This document shows, in pieces, positions 19,057 through 30,200 of a stretch of DNA of 64,000 nucleotides. This DNA comes from Tritrichomonas musculus (taxonomy: Eukaryota > Parabasalia > Tritrichomonadida > Tritrichomonadidae): assembly GCA_039105265.1 (NCBI GenBank), contig JAPFFF010000004.1:7297501-7361500 (forward strand). Direction: 5' to 3'. The notes under the pieces are model-generated. The model was not told the origin of the DNA and made no database searches. It was given only the letters and a program-made list of their open reading frames with translations. Position 1 is the first letter of the stretch. The number at the start of each line of letters is the position of its first letter. The position numbers and the translations under genes are program-made.

Positions 19057-19323
19057 ATGGCTTTTGGAACATGGATTAAAAGAATCGGAACCAATATTGC
19101 AAACTTTGCAAAGAAAAATGGACCTAAAATTTTACAATTTGCATCAGATTACGTTGCACCAGCCATAGAAAAATTAGGAGGAACTGTTGGAGGAACTGCT
19201 GGAACTATTTTGGGTGGTGTTGGCAAAGGAATTCGAGCAGTGAATGATCGTGTTCAATCTTGGAATGCAACAGGAAAAGATAAATTCTTACAACCTGCGT
19301 ATGATAAAGAACCTGGTGACTAA
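19057..19323 (+). CDS. Small amphipathic glycine-rich protein, possible minor virion protein
   Basis: Eighty-eight residues. The N-terminus is a basic amphipathic helix (MAFGTWIKRIGTNIANFAKK), the middle is small-residue rich (GGTVGGTAGTILGGVGKG) and the end is polar. This layout resembles small membrane-active or cement proteins encoded beside capsid genes in Polintons and adenoviruses, but no direct family match is claimed. It lies head-to-head with the capsid genes. Confidence 0.55.
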   Translation: MAFGTWIKRIGTNIANFAKKNGPKILQFASDYVAPAIEKLGGTVGGTAGTILGGVGKGIRAVNDRVQSWNATGKDKFLQPAYDKEPGD

Positions 19324-19451
19324 GAATACATTCGCCTTCTTACTTCTTCATCTATTGGTGGATCATCAGGAGGGAAAAGTTTTATCACTCTTAATAATGT
19401 GTTCACTAATTCAATTAAAACAAGCGTTCCTAAGAGAATTTCAATCAGCAT
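19320..19451 (-). CDS. 43-residue single-pass membrane protein
   Basis: A minus-strand frame starting at ATG 19451: MLIEILLGTLVLIELVNTLL followed by RVIKLF, then a proline/acidic tail (PPDDPPIDEEVRRRMYS) and TAG. The first 20 or so residues form a convincing membrane helix with a basic cytoplasmic-type flank. Its end overlaps the stop of the 88-residue gene by a few bases, the tight packing seen elsewhere in the element. The coherent helix-plus-charged-tail pattern argues against chance. Confidence 0.5.
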   Translation of the reverse strand: MLIEILLGTLVLIELVNTLLRVIKLFPPDDPPIDEEVRRRMYS

Positions 19452-19503
19452 ATTGTTTTAAATAGTTTCAAAAATGTTTAAATAAATTTTATTTTTTTTT
19501 AAA

Positions 19504-19806
19504 ATGGAATTGAAAATTATTGAACCAATTCAAAATTATTTAAAAGAGTTTAACACAACGGATGAGTTTAATTTATTCTATTCTAAGAACAAAGAACAAC
19601 TAGATTCAGAAACAACACATAAACTAAACAAAAAGTATCATATTCAAGGTTATCGTATAACCAAAATCAAAGGTGAATTAATGTTAAAGAAGGTCAATGA
19701 AGAAGAAGAAAAAGACGATTCAGAAATTTTGAAGATAAAAGATGATATTGCAAAAATTAAAATTACTTTGAATGATGTTATAAATTTTATTAACTCTAAG
19801 ACCTAA
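19504..19806 (+). CDS. Small lysine-rich helical protein of unknown function
   Basis: One hundred residues (MELKIIEPIQNYLKEF...). Two predicted helical parts flank a beta-like centre (YHIQGYRITKIKGELMLKKV); an acidic run (EEEEKDDSE) precedes a C-terminal coiled-coil-like helix (ILKIKDDIAKIKITLNDVINFI). It converges on the packaging ATPase gene and overlaps its end by 11 bases. No family is recognised. Confidence 0.55.
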   Translation: MELKIIEPIQNYLKEFNTTDEFNLFYSKNKEQLDSETTHKLNKKYHIQGYRITKIKGELMLKKVNEEEEKDDSEILKIKDDIAKIKITLNDVINFINSKT

Positions 19807-20659
19807 TATATGTATCACCACCTGAAGAACATTGAATAACAATCATTGGATGTTCATCAGGATGTTCATGTTTCATTTCATTTAATTGTTGAAATGCATC
19901 AAAAAAGTCTTCAAAATCTAAATTACTAGCAGCTTGAGAATAAATGTAACGTAATTGTTGTTTATTAAAACCAGGTAATAAATATAATGTACTAATTTCA
20001 TTTTTAATATGTGGTTTTAACCCTTTCCAACCTTGAACTAATAAGAAATAAGACATATTTGTATGACGACATCTACGTAATAATTGACTAAAAAATGATT
20101 CTTCTGAAGAGAATAATTTTGAATTTGAAATATCATCAAATAATACAATTGAATGTAAATATTCTCTATCAAAATCTTCAACAAATAAAACATTAAATAA
20201 ATCATCGAGTTGTTCTTGTTTAATTTTATTTTTTGTTCTTTCTCTTCGAATTTTGTAATATAAACTTTTTGCTGCTAATAATTCATCGATACATTTTTCA
20301 GCATCTTTTTCACTAACCACTACTGTCGGCATTTGTAATAATGGTTTCAATGATAACCAACTTTTATCGTTCTCTTCACCATCTTTTGTAACATAAACTA
20401 ATAAATGATGAGTATTAAGTATTGAAATTTTAATTATTTCTTCTAATGCTGTAACTGTTTTTCCCATACTTTGTTTACCTACAATAACATTAACAGAATT
20501 ATATTTAGCAACAATATCTTCATGAATTGGAGCAATTAAAGAATCATTTTTTGGACTCAAATTTGATTTTAACCTTGCTTTTATTTTTGATCTAATGTTT
20601 TCTTTTGCAAAATTAACTTCTTCTTCTTCGCTATCACTGAAATAATCACTGTCACTCAT
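19796..20659 (-). CDS. FtsK/HerA (A32-like) genome packaging ATPase
   Basis: Two hundred and eighty-seven residues, the usual size for Polinton packaging ATPases. The Walker A motif is GKQSMGKT at residues 61-68 after a strand (VNVIV). The Walker B motif is IVLFDDIS near 171-178. A downstream LRRCRHTNMSYFLLVQGW segment (about 195-211) matches the sensor region of A32-like ATPases, including the conserved glutamine. The N-terminus is acidic and serine-rich. The protein would pump the element's DNA into preformed capsids. All motifs look intact. Confidence 0.88.
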   Translation of the reverse strand: MSDSDYFSDSEEEEVNFAKENIRSKIKARLKSNLSPKNDSLIAPIHEDIVAKYNSVNVIVGKQSMGKTVTALEEIIKISILNTHHLLVYVTKDGEENDKSWLSLKPLLQMPTVVVSEKDAEKCIDELLAAKSLYYKIRRERTKNKIKQEQLDDLFNVLFVEDFDREYLHSIVLFDDISNSKLFSSEESFFSQLLRRCRHTNMSYFLLVQGWKGLKPHIKNEISTLYLLPGFNKQQLRYIYSQAASNLDFEDFFDAFQQLNEMKHEHPDEHPMIVIQCSSGGDTYIRS

Positions 20660-20705
20660 ATTTTTTAAATTCCGACTAAATTATGTAAAAAAAAGTAATA
20701 AAAAT

Positions 20706-21182
20706 TTACTCTTCAGTAATTTCTTCTTCTCCATCATCATCGTCATCATCAAATTCACTTGATGCTTGTTGAATTGCAGCTACTAATAATTGTTCAATAT
20801 CTTCTTCAAAATGTTGTCTATCGTCTTTTGGTCCAGTTTTCAATTTTTCAATTAAACCGTCAACAATTTTATGATAATCTTCTTGAGTTGTTTTATTTCC
20901 ACGATATCTTCTTTGTTCTTCTTCTGTTGTTAAACCATATTCTTGATAAAGTGGTTGTAAAACTAATTGATTCCAAACAATTGGATAAGCTTTACATAAT
21001 AATCTCATTTTGTCAACTGGAATTAAATCAACATAATTTGTTTCTGCTAAAGCTTTTTCAGTAACTCTTCCCATAACATATTTCTTAAATTTATTTAATG
21101 CTGATAATTTTCTTGGTTTCTTTTCTGGTTTCTTGAATTCCTGTAACAACTTTCTTAATTCTGTTATCTCTGCGTTACTCAT
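20706..21182 (-). CDS. Helical protein with acidic tail, unknown function
   Basis: One hundred and fifty-eight residues, placed between the ATPase and the giant gene on the same strand. The N-terminal third is basic (FKKPEKKPRKLSALNKFKKY), the middle is helical with aromatic residues (AYPIVWNQLVLQPLYQEYGL), and the last 20 are almost wholly acidic (FDDDDDDGEEEITEE). No family is recognised; a role in assembly or packaging is suggested only by position. Confidence 0.55.
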   Translation of the reverse strand: MSNAEITELRKLLQEFKKPEKKPRKLSALNKFKKYVMGRVTEKALAETNYVDLIPVDKMRLLCKAYPIVWNQLVLQPLYQEYGLTTEEEQRRYRGNKTTQEDYHKIVDGLIEKLKTGPKDDRQHFEEDIEQLLVAAIQQASSEFDDDDDDGEEEITEE

Positions 21183-21219
21183 GATTTTTGAATAAAAATA
21201 AAAATCAAAGAAGATAAAT

Positions 21220-24200
21220 TTAAAGCTTTGAATTCAGAAACTTCATTAATTGAGGATTATTTGAAATAACACTTGGAGTTTCAGATGTGATAATAGGTTT
21301 TACAGGATCAATAATAGGTTTTACAGGATCAATAATAGGTTTTACAGGTGTTGTTTTTGATAGATCGAGTTTGTCGATTGTACTTTTTTCATCAATTATT
21401 TTTGGTTTTGTTTTCGCTTCAATATCAATATCAAATTTATTTTTTGGTTCTTTCTTCTTCTTTTTCAAAAGTTTACTTCTTTCTGATTTTTGTTTCTTCA
21501 AATTCTTATTTCCTTTAGCTTTTGTATTAATTGTTGGTTTCTTTGGTTTAACTTCCTCAACATCATCATCATCATCATTATCAATCTTTTCCTCAATTTT
21601 TGTTTCAATTGGTTTCTGTTTTTGAGCCAATACTTTGAATCGTAATGGTGCATTTTTCCGACCTCTTCTTGGTAAAATTTGAGTCATTGATTTTGTTTGA
21701 ATTACTTCTGGTTCGTCAACTTTTGTAGGTAATAAGTTAATTTTCTTACCAGGTTCTATTTTTGTCATTGTCATTGGTTTTTCAGATATTGGACTTACTA
21801 ATGGTTTCTTTTCTATTGGTGTTTCTTTCTCTTCTGTCATTGTTGTTTTAGATGAAAATAAATTATTTATATTTGAATTTGTTTGATATGGAACAACAGG
21901 TTTAGGAGGAAGATTTTCATTGAATTGAGACATTATTGATGGTCTCCCACTTAATTTATTTTTCTTTTGTTGTTCTAACAATAATTGGCGTATTGATACA
22001 TTACCTTTCGAACTTTGTTGAATTAAACTTGTAATTCCACCTTCATAACGTTTAGCCCAAACATTCTCTTCTTTCTTTTCTGAATCATCATTAATTGTTA
22101 AATCTGTATTTGTGGTTGTTGGTGTTGTTGTTGTGGTTGTTGGTGTTGTATTTGTTGTTGGTGTTGTTGCGGGCTTATTGAATGGATTTGTATACCCAGT
22201 ATTTCTTAATGCACCACCAATTGTATTACCATTATTTTGATTTTGTTGTCTTTCTTTTTCTTGAGCTTCATTTATCATATTTTGAATTTCATGTAATGCA
22301 GTTTCAGTATCTTGATTCTTAAATCTTTCAAATCCAATTTCAGTCATATTTATTTTTCGACGATACGAATTCAAATCTTTTAATTTCTCTTCGACTTTCT
22401 TTTTATGTTCTTTCTCTTTATCATCTTTTGCTTTCTCATCATCCCATTGTTTCTTTGCTTCATTCTCTTTTTGTTGCAAAAGAATGATACTTGGTTCCAA
22501 ATTATTCAATGGTTTATCTTTATAATCATCATATTTTAAGAGAGTATTTTCTTTCTTATAATTTGTTTTCAGATCTCGATAATATTTATTCGTCTTTGCA
22601 ATATAGCGATTTAATTTCAAATATCTTTCTAAATCATCCAATGACGGATATAATTCAGCTAACTTTTCATATGTTTCAGAACTATCGTCGATATGTTTAT
22701 GATATTCTTCTAATAGATTCTTGAAATATTCTTTCTTTTCCTTTTTAACTTGTTCTTTATATTTTACATATGCATTTCGAATATCATCTACTTTCACTTT
22801 TTTCTCTGGTCTTTTTGCTATTTCTGGTTCAATATAAGTTTTATGAACATATGTCACATCTTCCGTTTTCATCGTTCCTAATTTCTTTTGAAGTGTATTA
22901 TGGTCATCTAATAATGGAATAAATGCAATACTTTCTAATACATACATCCAATCAATATTTTTCGTATCTGGTGCAAATTTATTAACAATATCCTTCACAT
23001 TAATTTTTGTTTTTCCAAAATGATTTTCATATAACGGTTTGAAGTCTAAAATTGCATTCACATAATCCAAATCTTTTGCTGAATAAGTTAATCCTTTCAA
23101 TTCTTCTTTTGTCACTTTTGAACCTTCTTCCAAATTTTTATTTATTGCGTCTATATTTTCGTTGATTTTCTTTTCGGTAGCAATTTTTTCTTGTTCATAA
23201 TTCTTTATTGCTGTTTTATATAAACTTATCAATTCATCTTCTGTCACTTTTGAGTAAGTTTTAGATTCTTCATCATATCGTAATTTATCTAAGAATTTTT
23301 CAAATGAAACTTGTTCATTTTTAGCAATTCCTTGAAATTCTTGAGATTCTTTATGAGATATTCTTGCAAGATTTGCATGATAAGCAGTATCGATATCAAA
23401 TTGTAAATCTTTTTCATTTTGTATTTTCCATTGAACTTTGTCACGAATTTGATATGGATAATACATCATTTGATCCAAAGATATTTTTCTTCCAAAAGCA
23501 CTTTCATATCTTTTCTGTAATGGAGTTAATTTACAATATTTCACAATTTCATAAGCATTTGATAATTCATCTTTTTCTTGATTCAAATCTACTTCTTTTG
23601 TTGTGTCATTAATTTCTGCATTAAAGTCACTAATTATTTTTTCCAAATTTTCATCATAATTATATTTCAAAGCAGCTTTAATATAATTATTAAGTAGTGA
23701 TAGTTCTTTTCCTTTCTTTTCAAATTTTTTCCTAATATCATCAAACTTGAATTCATGATCGTTCTTTTTATTATACTCTTCAATTTCTGTCTTCATTGCC
23801 ATTCGAACATGACCATAGGATGTATTTTTGTATTCAGCAACTAATTCATCTTTCTCTGAATTTGTTAATTTCTTCCATACTGAATTTCCTCCAAATTTCT
23901 TGATTGCTTCACGAATATTTTCAATTTCAAGTTTCAAATCATCACAAGCTCGTTTATAACTTTCTGGTTCTTTTGTTGTATCTTTTGCTTTATTTGGATT
24001 CAATTTATTATGAACTGTAATCAAGATATGATAATAAGTTTTGTATGCATTATGACCATTCGTTTCTTCAGAAAACAAATCTTTCAAACTTTTTCCTTCT
24101 CCAAGATCATCATTATAATAATCTAAATATTCTTTTATTTTGGGCATTGCTTCTAATTTTGAATATTCATTTTGAATTCTTTTGTATTCTTTGTCAAGAT

Positions 24201-27200
24201 AATTATAACGACTTTCTGGGGTAGACCCAAATTCTTCTACTTGATTTAAAGTATAAATGATTTTGTAATCAGTCTCAAAGTCTTTGATCTTATTCTTTAT
24301 CTTTAATTTGAATTTTGTTGTCTTCGGATCAAATTTATTCTTTTCCAACAACTCTCTTAATGTTTCCTGATTATCATCATATTTACTTTCCATTTCTCGA
24401 AAAGCATCCATTAATTCTGTATCTGTTTTGGATTCCTCTTGTCGTTTGCTATATGTTGCGATTTCAGTCTCTAATGCATCAATATCTTCTGGAGTTGGAT
24501 AATCATTTTTTATTGCATAATCTTTTTTGTAAACACTCTTATATTTACTTTTCAATATTCCATATTTTAAGAAATTATTTGCTGTGACGACATCAGATTT
24601 GTATGTGTCAATAATCTTATCCATTGTTAATTTCTCTGTTGGATATCTCGAAGTGTATTCTTTCCAGTTAGAAATGAAATTTGAATAATTCTGATAAAAA
24701 CGAGAATAGATTTTCCAATAATCTTGAATTTTTTTCAGAACATCATTTGCTGACATCTTGTCTGGTGGAATAAACGGTTCTTGAAACTCTTTTTGCCAAT
24801 TATGTTTATCTTTTTCTAGTTTCAATTCGACTGTTGCTTGTTGTAGTTGTCCATTCCAATACTTATAGACAGCTTGCCAATCTTTTAAGAATTTTTTATC
24901 GTCTCCGGTATGAATTTTATTCCATTCTAATCGAAGAGGATCAAGTTTTTTCCAATCAATTTGGTCCTTATTATGTTGTTCTTGTTTCTTTCTGAAATAT
25001 TCTGCCAATTCTTTCTGATCAGTTATGGTCAAATACTTATCGTCTTTTTCATTTGTTTCTTTTAAATATTTTTCATATACAACTTTATTCATTTCATTTA
25101 AGACATAACATCTCGCATCAATTCTGACTTCTTCTGGATTTGTATTTGATTTGTATCTTTTCAATAATCCAGTAATAGTAACTTTATTTTGCGGCATATT
25201 AAGATATTCTTGAATTAATGGATCTTTGTCGAAGATATCTTTTTTCTTGAGCCAAGAATCGATTAAAATATAATAATTTTGATTTTTCTCTTTTATTGAA
25301 TTTCCATTGATTATTCCTTCATCTGCAGATAATGCGTTCCAAGCTTTTGAATAGACTTCATTAAAAGCAAGATCGAGATCATATTTTTTAGCTACCAATA
25401 GATTTCTTTTATCTCTATATTCAGCATCTTCTGCAAGTCGATAAATATCCCAAAATTTTACAACCCCAGGATCACTTTCAAATTCCTCAATTTTTTTCTT
25501 TAAATCCATTTCAATTTTCTGTAAATGATCTAATCTTAATCCAGCATCTGATTCTTTGACATTTTTCAAATTTTCCTTTGTGTATTTATAATTCGTAACT
25601 AATATTTTTTCTAAAATGTCACATTTCATTAAATTTACACATTTAATATAATCTTTTGTTGAAAATTTTCTTTGAATGTCATCAACGGAATTATGTTCAT
25701 TTCTATATTCGTTATATTTACTTAATAATTGATGAAACTCAGTTGATTGAAAAGCAGCTGCATCTTTTGTAGCATCTCTATATAATGTTTGTAATTCTTG
25801 TTTTCCAGTAATTGAATTTGTTATTGCACGAACTTTTTCTGCGGTGTCTGGTTGTAAGGCAATAATATCATTCTTTAATTTTTCACATTCTAACCAAATA
25901 ATTGCATTTGAATAATCCTTTCCAAAATTTTTGACAATATCTACTACCTCAAGTTGATGTTCTGCAGACGAATTATATTTTTGTAAGACTAAGAGAAAAT
26001 TCAGATTATTATATTGATCCACACTTTGAATTTTCTTTTTGATATCTTCTATGATCACTTCTTTTTCTTCATTTTTTTCTGGTGCTATCGATGGTTTATA
26101 TTCTTCATTGAATTTTTCTTTGTAAAGTGCTAAATGATAACGATAATTCAGATCAGTTTTTCCTGTCAAATAATCAAAACCATATTTTGATGCAGTCTTT
26201 TCTATTGTTGAATAATCTGGATCATCTGAATATTTTTCTCGGAAATTATTATATATTGTTAGCATTGTTCCAGATTTCCATGATTCATTAAATTTTTCTG
26301 TTAAATTTGTATAATATCTTCTTAACCAATCCAATCTTTTTTGACTTCCAATTTCTGTTTCATGATAACCTTTAAAACGTGTTTGACCAGGTAAATCTTC
26401 ATCAGTAATGTCTAATTTTTCTTTTATTAATTTTCTATATTTATCAATATCGATTGCAATTTGGGCTTTTTCAGGTGTTTGATATTTATCTTTGAATTGT
26501 TCCCAAGTTAATTTTGATTCAATTTGTTGAGAATTTTGATATGAAATATAAGTTGCTTCAATATTTGACTTATCCCAAGTATCTAAATCTTTTTGTTTTT
26601 TGTCACATTTTTCAACAATAGCATTGAAACAAACCTTATCTTTGGCATAATTGGATATATCAAAATCTTGACCTTTATGTAATTGTTTGTAATATAATTG
26701 AGCAATTGGAATTAAATATTTTGAATACATTTCATCTTCATTCCATGACATATCGACTTGAGTAATCGTTGAAATAAATTCTGGCTTTAATTTTGGAAGA
26801 ATATCTTGACTTTTGATATAATCTTTATTTGTTCTCCATGATTCTCTTGTTTTCTTATAATTTTTGTAATCTGTTTTGAATTGATTCAGAAATGTATATT
26901 TATTTTCTTTTGTATTTTTACTCATATATTCATTGAAGAAATGTCCGATGTCATTGAATTTTTTATTTCCTTTCTTTGAAAAACTCTGATTGATTTTCAA
27001 ATTTTTCTCATATCCTTCAAAGAATTTCAAACAATCTTCTAAATTTCCATCAAATTTACCAAATAAAAATCCTGCGGCTTCTGCAATTGATCTCCCAAAA
27101 CCTTGATAATATTGTTGAACATATTTTTTCAATAAATTGTTTCCGTCCCATGTGTTATATTTATATTTGTTTTCATCATAATATTTTTGCAATTTTTCTT

Positions 27201-30200
27201 GAGCTGTATTGATTGAATCCTGTGCGTTTTCATGAATATATTTCCATAAATTTACTCCTTCATATGGATGAGTTCTATACCAAAATTCATAAATATGACT
27301 TAATTTGTTAATAGCATTGATTGCAGCTCCATTTGATCCGAATTCTGTTCTCCAATCTGTTGAACTTTTTAAATCTTCAGGGAATAAAGCCCTCCAACGA
27401 ATGATTGCTTCATCTAAATTTTCATTTGTATTTCGATAAGATTCTTGTTCATTGATTAAATTTTGAAGTTTTGAATCTATTTCTGGAATTGTTTCATTTC
27501 TATATGCGACTGCAACTGTTTGAACTGAATATTGATTTTCTTTTGGTAACAATTCATTGAGTTCATTAATTTTATTTAAAACTGATATTGAGGTTTGAAT
27601 TCTTTTTTCTGCATCTGTTAATTCATTAACTTCTTTTGTTATATATGTACCTAAAGTTGTAAAATCTCCACCATTATGAATTGAGAAATCTAGAAAAGTG
27701 TCATAATTTTGTCTCTTTTGAAAAAATCGAAGATACTCTTGATATTTTTGTTCATATTGAAGATATAATAAATAAGCTTTTCCATTATTTTTAAACCATG
27801 ACTCTTTTGTTGAATTGAATACTTTATGTGAAAATTTCTTTGGATAAGTATTCATTAATTGACCTTCTAAAGCAGTTATTTGAGGAACATTTTCAATCGG
27901 AACATTGCCTACCATTGATTCTATTTTTAAAACCATATCTGGTTCTTTTGAAAAATTTCTATAATAGTCTTCAAATTTCAAACGATCTGCATAATTATCC
28001 ATATTTTTTCCTAGTGCAATATAAGAACCTCTTGCTTTCATGTATGATGATATCTCCTCTTTTGATTCACAATGACCAATTATTTCCATTTCGAAATCTT
28101 CTCTTTCTTCTTTTGTTTTACCTTGACTATATTTCTCTATTTCACTCATGAATGATGATGTTTGGTTTTTTTGTCTTTTGATTGTTTCCCAACTTTCAAC
28201 ATATTCTCTAACTTTTTCTTCTCTCCTTTGATGATGTTTGAGTTGTTCTAATGTTGCAACAGAATAATTAAAAAGTTTCAAAATATCAGCATAAGATTCA
28301 GTTAAAATCCATAATTGATCAAATTTCCCACCTACTTCGGAGAATTTTCTACTGTCAGCAACTTCTTCCCAAATTTGATATTTATTCCATTTCTTAAAAA
28401 TTGTCCCAGTCCATTTGAAGTTCTTTCGATGTTGATTTAAATAAATAACTAATTTTGATATAGTGTTACATTCTGGATTAGCTATCATTATCGATTCAAT
28501 AGCATTTGGAGTAAATTTTGTATACCCTGATGCATAATCACTGAAAGCATCACTGAAACATTCGGTCAATAAATTTGTTAAATTTTTCTCATCTTCTCCT
28601 TTCTGATGATTTTTGTCAGTTATCATTTGTTTTATTTTTTCATTGATATTCGGAGTTGTTTGATCTAGTAATATTGTATTCCATAGATTTTCATTGAATT
28701 CTTTTCCATATGCATCTTTCAATTGAATTTTCAAAGTCTCTAATTCAATATTTTTTCTTGTATCTTCTACCATTTTTTGTTCTTTTTCTAATCGTTTTGT
28801 TAAATCATTTAAAACTTCATTTTGCTTTTTATTGTTATAAATATGTGACAAGTAGATCTCATTATTCACTTCATTATCATTAAATCTTTCACCTGTAATT
28901 TTCATTCGTTCTTCAATTGTTTTCCTGATTTCTATCGTTCTTTTATCGATTATTTTTTGTGCACTATCCCAATCGATTATCCATTGATTGTATGCATTTT
29001 CTTTTGCATCTATTGAATCCTGGCTCGTAAATAAACCAAGCACATTTTTAACATCCTTATCATCGAATTTCCTTTGTGCTTCTCTATATTTTTGGTTTAT
29101 TGTTTGAATTATTCTTGCATTTTCTTTTTCTATTGCTTCTTCTTCTCTTGTATGCCATTTTTTCGCTTCATTATTAATAAATTCTATTGCTTCCTTTTCA
29201 TTTGAAAAATGTGTTTGATAATATTTTTGAATTTCACCATTTTTATCATATGAATTAACACCTGATACATATTTAGCGATTGCATTTATAACATCAATAT
29301 CTGGAGCAATTTTTGTACGAATAATTTCTTCAAATGCCAAACCAATTGAATTTTTTGATGATGCTAATCGAATATTTAATTTATTCAAATCATGATCAAA
29401 ATTATTTGCTGTAAAAATTGCATTTGCTTCACTTTTGATTGTATCTTTATCTACTGAAAATCCATGACTATCATAAATTTCTTTCACCTTCTTTTGTATA
29501 TTTTTTCTGACAGCATTGTCAAGACTTGTTTGTGAACTTTCCATTATTTGATTTAAGTCTTCAGTCAAACTATCTTGTATAATTCGATCACCATTGATAT
29601 ATAATTGTTGGAATTTATCACGGTCACTTTTTTCATTATAATTTGTTATATTTAATGCTTCATTTTCTTTTTTCTTTCGCTCAATTATTGTCTCAATCAT
29701 TCCATTTCTTATTTGTTTTACTCGTTCTAATTCTTCTCTTTTGGCTACTAAATTATTATGAGCAGTTGTCTCTTTTGTCTTCCAATTCGTTGTCTTATCA
29801 TCAGGGAAAAATTGAAGAACATATCCGGTTATTATTTTATCACTTAAATTGAAATCTTTAAAAATTTGTTTTGCACTTGATATTAGTCGACTCTGAATTC
29901 TTTGAAAATCATTCAAATAAATTTGATTTGCATATCTTTCTTTCCATTCCTCTAAAATTTGATCCTTAAATTTTATTTGTTGTCTTGTCGTCCAAAGGTT
30001 TTCCATTTCATCAAAAACTTGATCAATAAATTCGTCTTCACCGATCTTCAATCCCGCTGATTCATATAATTTCTGATAAATTCCGCTTATCTCTTGACGA
30101 AATTGATCAATTGATCTCTTATACAATTTACATAAATGAACAAAATCGGTCCATGTCCATCCATTCGAACATCCAACCATTGATAATTTTGTGATAATAT

